A stretch of DNA of 57,104 nt from Pseudomonadota bacterium (lineage in GTDB: Bacteria > Pseudomonadota > Gammaproteobacteria > Burkholderiales > Burkholderiaceae_C), in contig JAUNUR010000015.1 in assembly GCA_030538085.1 (NCBI GenBank), positions 1-57,104 on the forward strand, written 5' to 3'. The position numbers and the translations under genes are program-made. Position 1 is the stretch's first letter; the number at the start of each line of letters is the position of its first letter. Under the pieces are notes generated by a model. It was given only the letters and a program-made list of their open reading frames with translations, had not been told where the DNA came from and searched no databases. Shown piece after piece: positions 54,136-57,104 of this stretch.

Positions 54136-54303
54136 TTACTTGGGCATCGAGCAATGCCCGCCGCTCACGGCCTGGCCCGAGCCGGCGGTGATCATGGGCG
54201 GCTCCAGCCGCAGGTTGACGGGGTCGGAATGCGCGAAGTCCCAGGCGATGAAGCCCACGAGCAGCGCCCAGAACAGCGCGCGGCGAAGGGTGATGGCGGT
54301 CAT
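54136..54303 (-). CDS. 55-residue single-pass membrane peptide with a Cys-containing tail
   Basis: Not recognised as a named family. MTAITLRRALFWALLVGFIA is an uncleaved-looking N-terminal helix with two Arg on the cytoplasmic side. The remaining ~35 residues would be periplasmic, rich in Pro/Gly and ending GGHCSMPK with a single Cys. GGGAGG lies about 9 nt upstream of the ATG, and the gene starts 16 bp after the YeeE/YedE gene, so it is very probably the third gene of the sulfur operon. It could be a transporter subunit or sulfur carrier; this is inference. Confidence 0.72.
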   Translation of the reverse strand: MTAITLRRALFWALLVGFIAWDFAHSDPVNLRLEPPMITAGSGQAVSGGHCSMPK

Positions 54304-54319
54304 GTGCGTGGCCCTCCCG

Positions 54320-55465
54320 TCAGAAGCCAAAGCGGCGCCGAACGCGCACGCCGATCAGCGTGCCCAGGAAGGCCATCGGCACCCAGATCCAGCCGTGCAG
54401 ACTGCCGGTGCTGATGCCGCTGACCATGGCGCCCACGTTGCAGCCAAAGGCCAGGCGCGAGCTGTAGCCCAGGATGAAGCCCGCCGCCAGCCCGATCAGC
54501 CATTGCTGGCCGGTCAGCGGCTTGGCGTCCTGCGGCCGCTTGGGTGCCACCCACAGCGCGCCGGCCAGGATGCCGATGTTGGTGATGCTGGTCACGTCCA
54601 GCAGCAGCGTTTGCGAAAGGCGCTGGGCGTGGCCGGGATCGCTCCAGAAGGCGTTGGCCGCCGGGTCGAACAGGCCCAGCGCCGTGGCGCCCTTGGCCGC
54701 CCACAGGCCGAAGCCGTACACCACGCCCCAGGGCTGGCCGGCGATCAGCAGGTTGAGCGTGGCAAACAGCGCCAGCACCACCGCGCCCCACACCCAGCGG
54801 CGCGGCATGCGCGCCAGGTTGAAGTGCTGGCCGCTCCACAGCCCCACGCCCACGGTGATCACCGCCAGCGCCACCAGTGTGACCACCAGCGCCGTGGGCG
54901 CGCCCAGGGATTGCACCAGCCCCACCGGCTCGATGGCGCCCAGCGCCAGCCAGCCGTTGAGGTGCACCGAGCCCAGAAAGCTGCCCAGCGCGAACATCGG
55001 CAGGATGCCCATGTTCAGCGGCACGCCCAGGCCCGCCTTGTACAGCGTGCCCGAGCCGCAACCGTCGGCAATCTGCATGCACAGCCCGAACACGAAGGCG
55101 CCCACCAACAGGCTGATGGAAGGTGGCCCCAGCGCGGCGTGCGTTTCAGGGAAATGCGCCAGCATCGGCATGCTGACGGCGGCCAGCAGCGCCAGCAGAA
55201 TGATCTGGCCGTACACGCCCGAGGGGTCGCGCTTTTCGACCAGCGTGCGCCAGCCGGTGGTGAAGCCGAAGCGCGCCGCCGCCAGGCCCCAGCCCAGGCC
55301 CACGCCCACCAGCAGCAACAGCGCCTGGCGCGACGAGACCGACCACAGCAGCCAGCCGAACAGCGCCAGCACGGCGGCGGCGATTGGCAGGCGCTGCGCC
55401 CACACGCCGGCCGTGTGCGGTGTGGCGGGCGCGGTGGCGCCGGTTGAAGTGACAAGCGTGCTCAT
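54320..55465 (-). CDS. YeeE/YedE family transporter (thiosulfate/sulfur uptake)
   Basis: Integral-membrane transporter related to TsuA, which carries thiosulfate inward through relays of Cys thiols. The 381-residue protein has about 9-12 helices and the two hallmark Cys motifs IADGCGSGTLYKAG and AFGCNVGAMVSGISTG in pseudo-symmetric halves. The start overlaps the stop of the periplasmic rhodanese gene (ATGA), which argues that the rhodanese supplies or shapes its substrate. A small Cys-tailed peptide follows. Confidence 0.92.
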   Translation of the reverse strand: MSTLVTSTGATAPATPHTAGVWAQRLPIAAAVLALFGWLLWSVSSRQALLLLVGVGLGWGLAAARFGFTTGWRTLVEKRDPSGVYGQIILLALLAAVSMPMLAHFPETHAALGPPSISLLVGAFVFGLCMQIADGCGSGTLYKAGLGVPLNMGILPMFALGSFLGSVHLNGWLALGAIEPVGLVQSLGAPTALVVTLVALAVITVGVGLWSGQHFNLARMPRRWVWGAVVLALFATLNLLIAGQPWGVVYGFGLWAAKGATALGLFDPAANAFWSDPGHAQRLSQTLLLDVTSITNIGILAGALWVAPKRPQDAKPLTGQQWLIGLAAGFILGYSSRLAFGCNVGAMVSGISTGSLHGWIWVPMAFLGTLIGVRVRRRFGF

Positions 55466-56424
55466 GGTGCCTTGGTTCCCAGGTTGCGGTGCGACCAGCT
55501 CAGCAGTTGGTGGCGCAGTTGTGCCAGTCGGCCCGGTTCGTTGGCCATGGGCAGCGGCGTGGCGGCCTGGCTCCAGTCAACCATGGAGCCGGGGTAGAGC
55601 TTCACGTCGTGCTGGCCGAGTACCTCGGACAGCACGAACCAGTCGGTGGCGGCCCAGTGGCCGGTGTTGCAGAAGGCCACGGTGGGTTGGCCGGGCCGGG
55701 GCGGCGCCAGAGTGCCGGCTTCGGCGGTCAGTTGGGCCTTGTCCATCAGCGCGGCGCTGCCGGGCTCGAAGAACAAATCGCTGTCCAGATTGACCGCGCC
55801 CGGCAGCGTGCCGGCGGCCTTGGCCGCGCCGTGCGACTTCTTGCCCTGGAAGAACGGCGCGGGCCGCGAATCGACCAATACCGCGCCCTGGCCGTCCAGT
55901 CCGCCCTTCACCTCGTCCTGCGTGGCCAGCCACCGGGGGTTGAAGGCGGGTTGCCAGTTGCTGGGGGCAACGGTGGCGGGCTGCGCCGTCACGGGCAGGC
56001 TGGCGGCCTTCCAGGCGTTCAGCCCGCCGTTGAGGATCGACAGCTCGGTCATGCCCAGGCTTTTGAGCGTCCAGTACACGCGCGCGGCGGAGCCGAAGTC
56101 GGTTGAATCGACGCCGGTATAGACGATGACGGCGTGCGTGTCGGGCGTCAGGCCCAGCTCCCGCACCAGCGCCGTCAGCTCGGGCAGGGGCCGCAGCGCG
56201 CCGGGGTTGGTGGCGGGGCCCCGCCAGCGGCCATAAGGCGCCGACACCGCGCCCGGCAGGTGCTGCAGCGCATAGGCGGCGGGCTCGCGCGTATCGATGA
56301 TGCGCGGCTCGCGCGTTAGGCGCAGCACCTGCAGCTCGGCTGGCGTCAGCAGTGGCTGCGCGGCTGCCAGCCCCGCGCCCAGGGCGCCGGCCAGCAGCAG
56401 AAGGTAAGCAAGAAAACGTCGCAT
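55462..56424 (-). CDS. Exported two-domain rhodanese (sulfurtransferase)
   Basis: Periplasmic sulfurtransferase. The 320-residue precursor has a signal peptide (FLAYLLLLAGALGAGLAAAQ) and tandem rhodanese domains. The first (about 25-150: REPRIIDTREPAAYALQHLP) lacks the catalytic Cys, having VIVYTGVDSTDFG. The second (about 170-300) keeps it in VAFCNTGHWAATDWF. This is the normal inactive-active arrangement. It is the first gene of a three-gene operon with the YeeE/YedE transporter and the 55-residue peptide. The start at 56424 is preferred over one 7 codons upstream. Confidence 0.92.
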   Translation of the reverse strand: MRRFLAYLLLLAGALGAGLAAAQPLLTPAELQVLRLTREPRIIDTREPAAYALQHLPGAVSAPYGRWRGPATNPGALRPLPELTALVRELGLTPDTHAVIVYTGVDSTDFGSAARVYWTLKSLGMTELSILNGGLNAWKAASLPVTAQPATVAPSNWQPAFNPRWLATQDEVKGGLDGQGAVLVDSRPAPFFQGKKSHGAAKAAGTLPGAVNLDSDLFFEPGSAALMDKAQLTAEAGTLAPPRPGQPTVAFCNTGHWAATDWFVLSEVLGQHDVKLYPGSMVDWSQAATPLPMANEPGRLAQLRHQLLSWSHRNLGTKAP

Positions 56425-56901
56425 CGACAGGCAGGAAATAAGCAAAACCTAATATTTTGACGATATCGCGCCCGCGGCCAAATACAGAATCGTCAGATGC
56501 TTATGCCGTGCTGCCTGGACGATTGGCTGCCTGATTCCATTTCCACTTCAAGGTGCCAATGGCTGACCGTCATCCCGGCGCACGCCGTCTGGATTCCGGC
56601 CCCGAATCGCGGCACGAGGCAGGCTTTGAGCTGCAATGACGAGGGCCAACGAGCGGCGCATGGAAACACCCCGGTCGTGGAGCGGACAAGCTCAACGACA
56701 TCGGCCACGGATCGCATGCCGTAGCCGGGCTCGCCCTCGCAAGCCAGACACCCGCGTAGAGATTGTGAGCAGACTTAAACCTATTGACAGTTTCGTAATT
56801 CATGACACGCCACTTGCCCTCACCCCAACCCTCTCCCAGAGGGAGAGGGAGATTTCTTTCTGATGGCCCGCGCTGTCGTGATTTTTGAAAATTTCAATAG
56901 G
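56425..56901. other. Intergenic region between the rhodanese and uvrA genes
   Basis: About 480 bp without a supported gene. It holds two repeat elements (56568-56641 and 56774-56907) and short AT-rich stretches next to the rhodanese start (AATATTTTGACGATAT), which may contain its promoter. Short open frames here are not convincing. Confidence 0.6.
56568..56641. repeat. CGTCAT...ATGACG bounded repeat
   Basis: A 74-bp segment with CGTCAT and ATGACG at its ends and a GC-rich interior (CCCGGCGCACGCCGTCTGG). It resembles widespread proteobacterial intergenic repeats that start CGTCATTCCCGCG. Only loosely related to the composite repeat family. Confidence 0.4.
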
Positions 56902-56907
56902 TTAAAG
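56774..56907. repeat. 134-bp palindromic element with terminal inverted repeats, overlapping the uvrA stop
   Basis: CTTAAACCTATTGA (56774-56787) and TCAATAGGTTAAAG (56894-56907) match at 13 of 14 positions as inverted repeats, and the similarity extends inward for about 35 bp. The centre is the common repeat CCCTCTCCC-AGA-GGGAGAGGG (56829-56849) preceded by CCCTCACCCCAA. The right end provides the uvrA stop codon. Confidence 0.6.
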
Positions 56908-57104
56908 CATGCGTTTCAGGTAACGGCCCGTGTGGCTGGCCGGGTTGGCCGCCACGTCTTCGGGCGTGCCCTGCACCACCACGGTACCGCCGCCGTCGCC
57001 GCCTTCCGGCCCCATGTCGATCAGCCAGTCGGCGGTCTTGATCACGTCGAGGTTGTGCTCGATCACCACGATGGTGTTGCCCGCGTCGCGCAACTGGTGC
57101 AGCA
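56902..57104 (-). CDS. uvrA: Excinuclease ABC subunit A, C-terminal end only
   Basis: DNA damage sensor of nucleotide excision repair. Only the last 67 codons are in the window. They show the end of the second ABC ATPase domain: [20 protein letters not shown] with the switch His, [20 protein letters not shown], and the terminal [10 protein letters not shown], which are UvrA signatures. The start lies outside. The stop codon is contributed by a palindromic repeat element. Confidence 0.95.
   Translation of the reverse strand, partial: LHQLRDAGNTIVVIEHNLDVIKTADWLIDMGPEGGDGGGTVVVQGTPEDVAANPASHTGRYLKRML

Overview
The window is about 57 kb of GC-rich DNA from a beta-proteobacterium, most likely a member of Burkholderiales, family Comamonadaceae. 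The grounds are the protein families, the divergent gyrB-dnaN-dnaA / rpmH-rnpA-yidD-yidC arrangement, the argB-slmA pair and several dispersed intergenic repeats of a kind I associate with that family. No genus is claimed. I see no tRNA, rRNA, CRISPR array, transposase, integrase or prophage gene.

Layout. 1-4542 (minus): gyrB (cut by the window edge), dnaN, dnaA. 4543-4930: divergent promoter region with two perfect inverted DnaA boxes, one lying on the dnaA -10 hexamer. 4931-7484 (plus): rpmH, rnpA, yidD, yidC, then a roughly 200-bp imperfect palindrome and a terminator. 7821-24218: mixed single genes, namely a UbiA-family prenyltransferase, a DUF454 protein, cytochrome c4, the fused acyl-CoA mutase IcmF, PPK2, a persulfide dioxygenase-rhodanese fusion, a MurA homologue with Asp in place of the catalytic Cys, a LysM/BON protein, CoaX, an M20 amidohydrolase, a lipoprotein aminopeptidase, ACBP, a TPR-like protein, a PhaD-like regulator and a phasin.

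24432-38274 is an O-antigen cluster of Wzx/Wzy type: rfbBDAC (dTDP-L-rhamnose), an AT-rich core (wzx, wzy, family-2 glycosyltransferase), the UDP-L-FucNAc-type genes wbjBCD, a WbuB-like transferase, an initiating sugar-phosphate transferase, and wzz on the opposite strand. 38398-40064: argB and slmA. 40261-50759: a TetR regulator and a long beta-oxidation array (acyl-CoA dehydrogenase, DUF2147 protein, FadN-type bifunctional enzyme, COG3650-like lipoprotein, thiolase, alpha/beta hydrolase, thioesterase, enoyl-CoA hydratase, hotdog thioesterase). 50921-57104: a SerC-like aminotransferase divergent from pyrF, an M48 protease, a sulfur operon (periplasmic rhodanese, YeeE/YedE transporter, 55-aa membrane peptide) and the 3' end of uvrA.

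The most unusual material lies between the genes: (1) a composite inverted-repeat family built from GTCATT/AATGAC units, with near-identical copies about 40 kb apart in opposite orientation; (2) a hairpin element in two copies whose stems differ by compensatory changes; (3) several genes without a Shine-Dalgarno sequence that carry a TANNNT hexamer 6-8 nt before the ATG, suggesting leaderless transcripts; (4) two long MITE-like palindromes, after yidC and after uvrA. Among proteins, the Asp-type MurA and the sulfur operon with its Cys-tailed small protein stand out. All statements come from reading the sequence; no database search was run.
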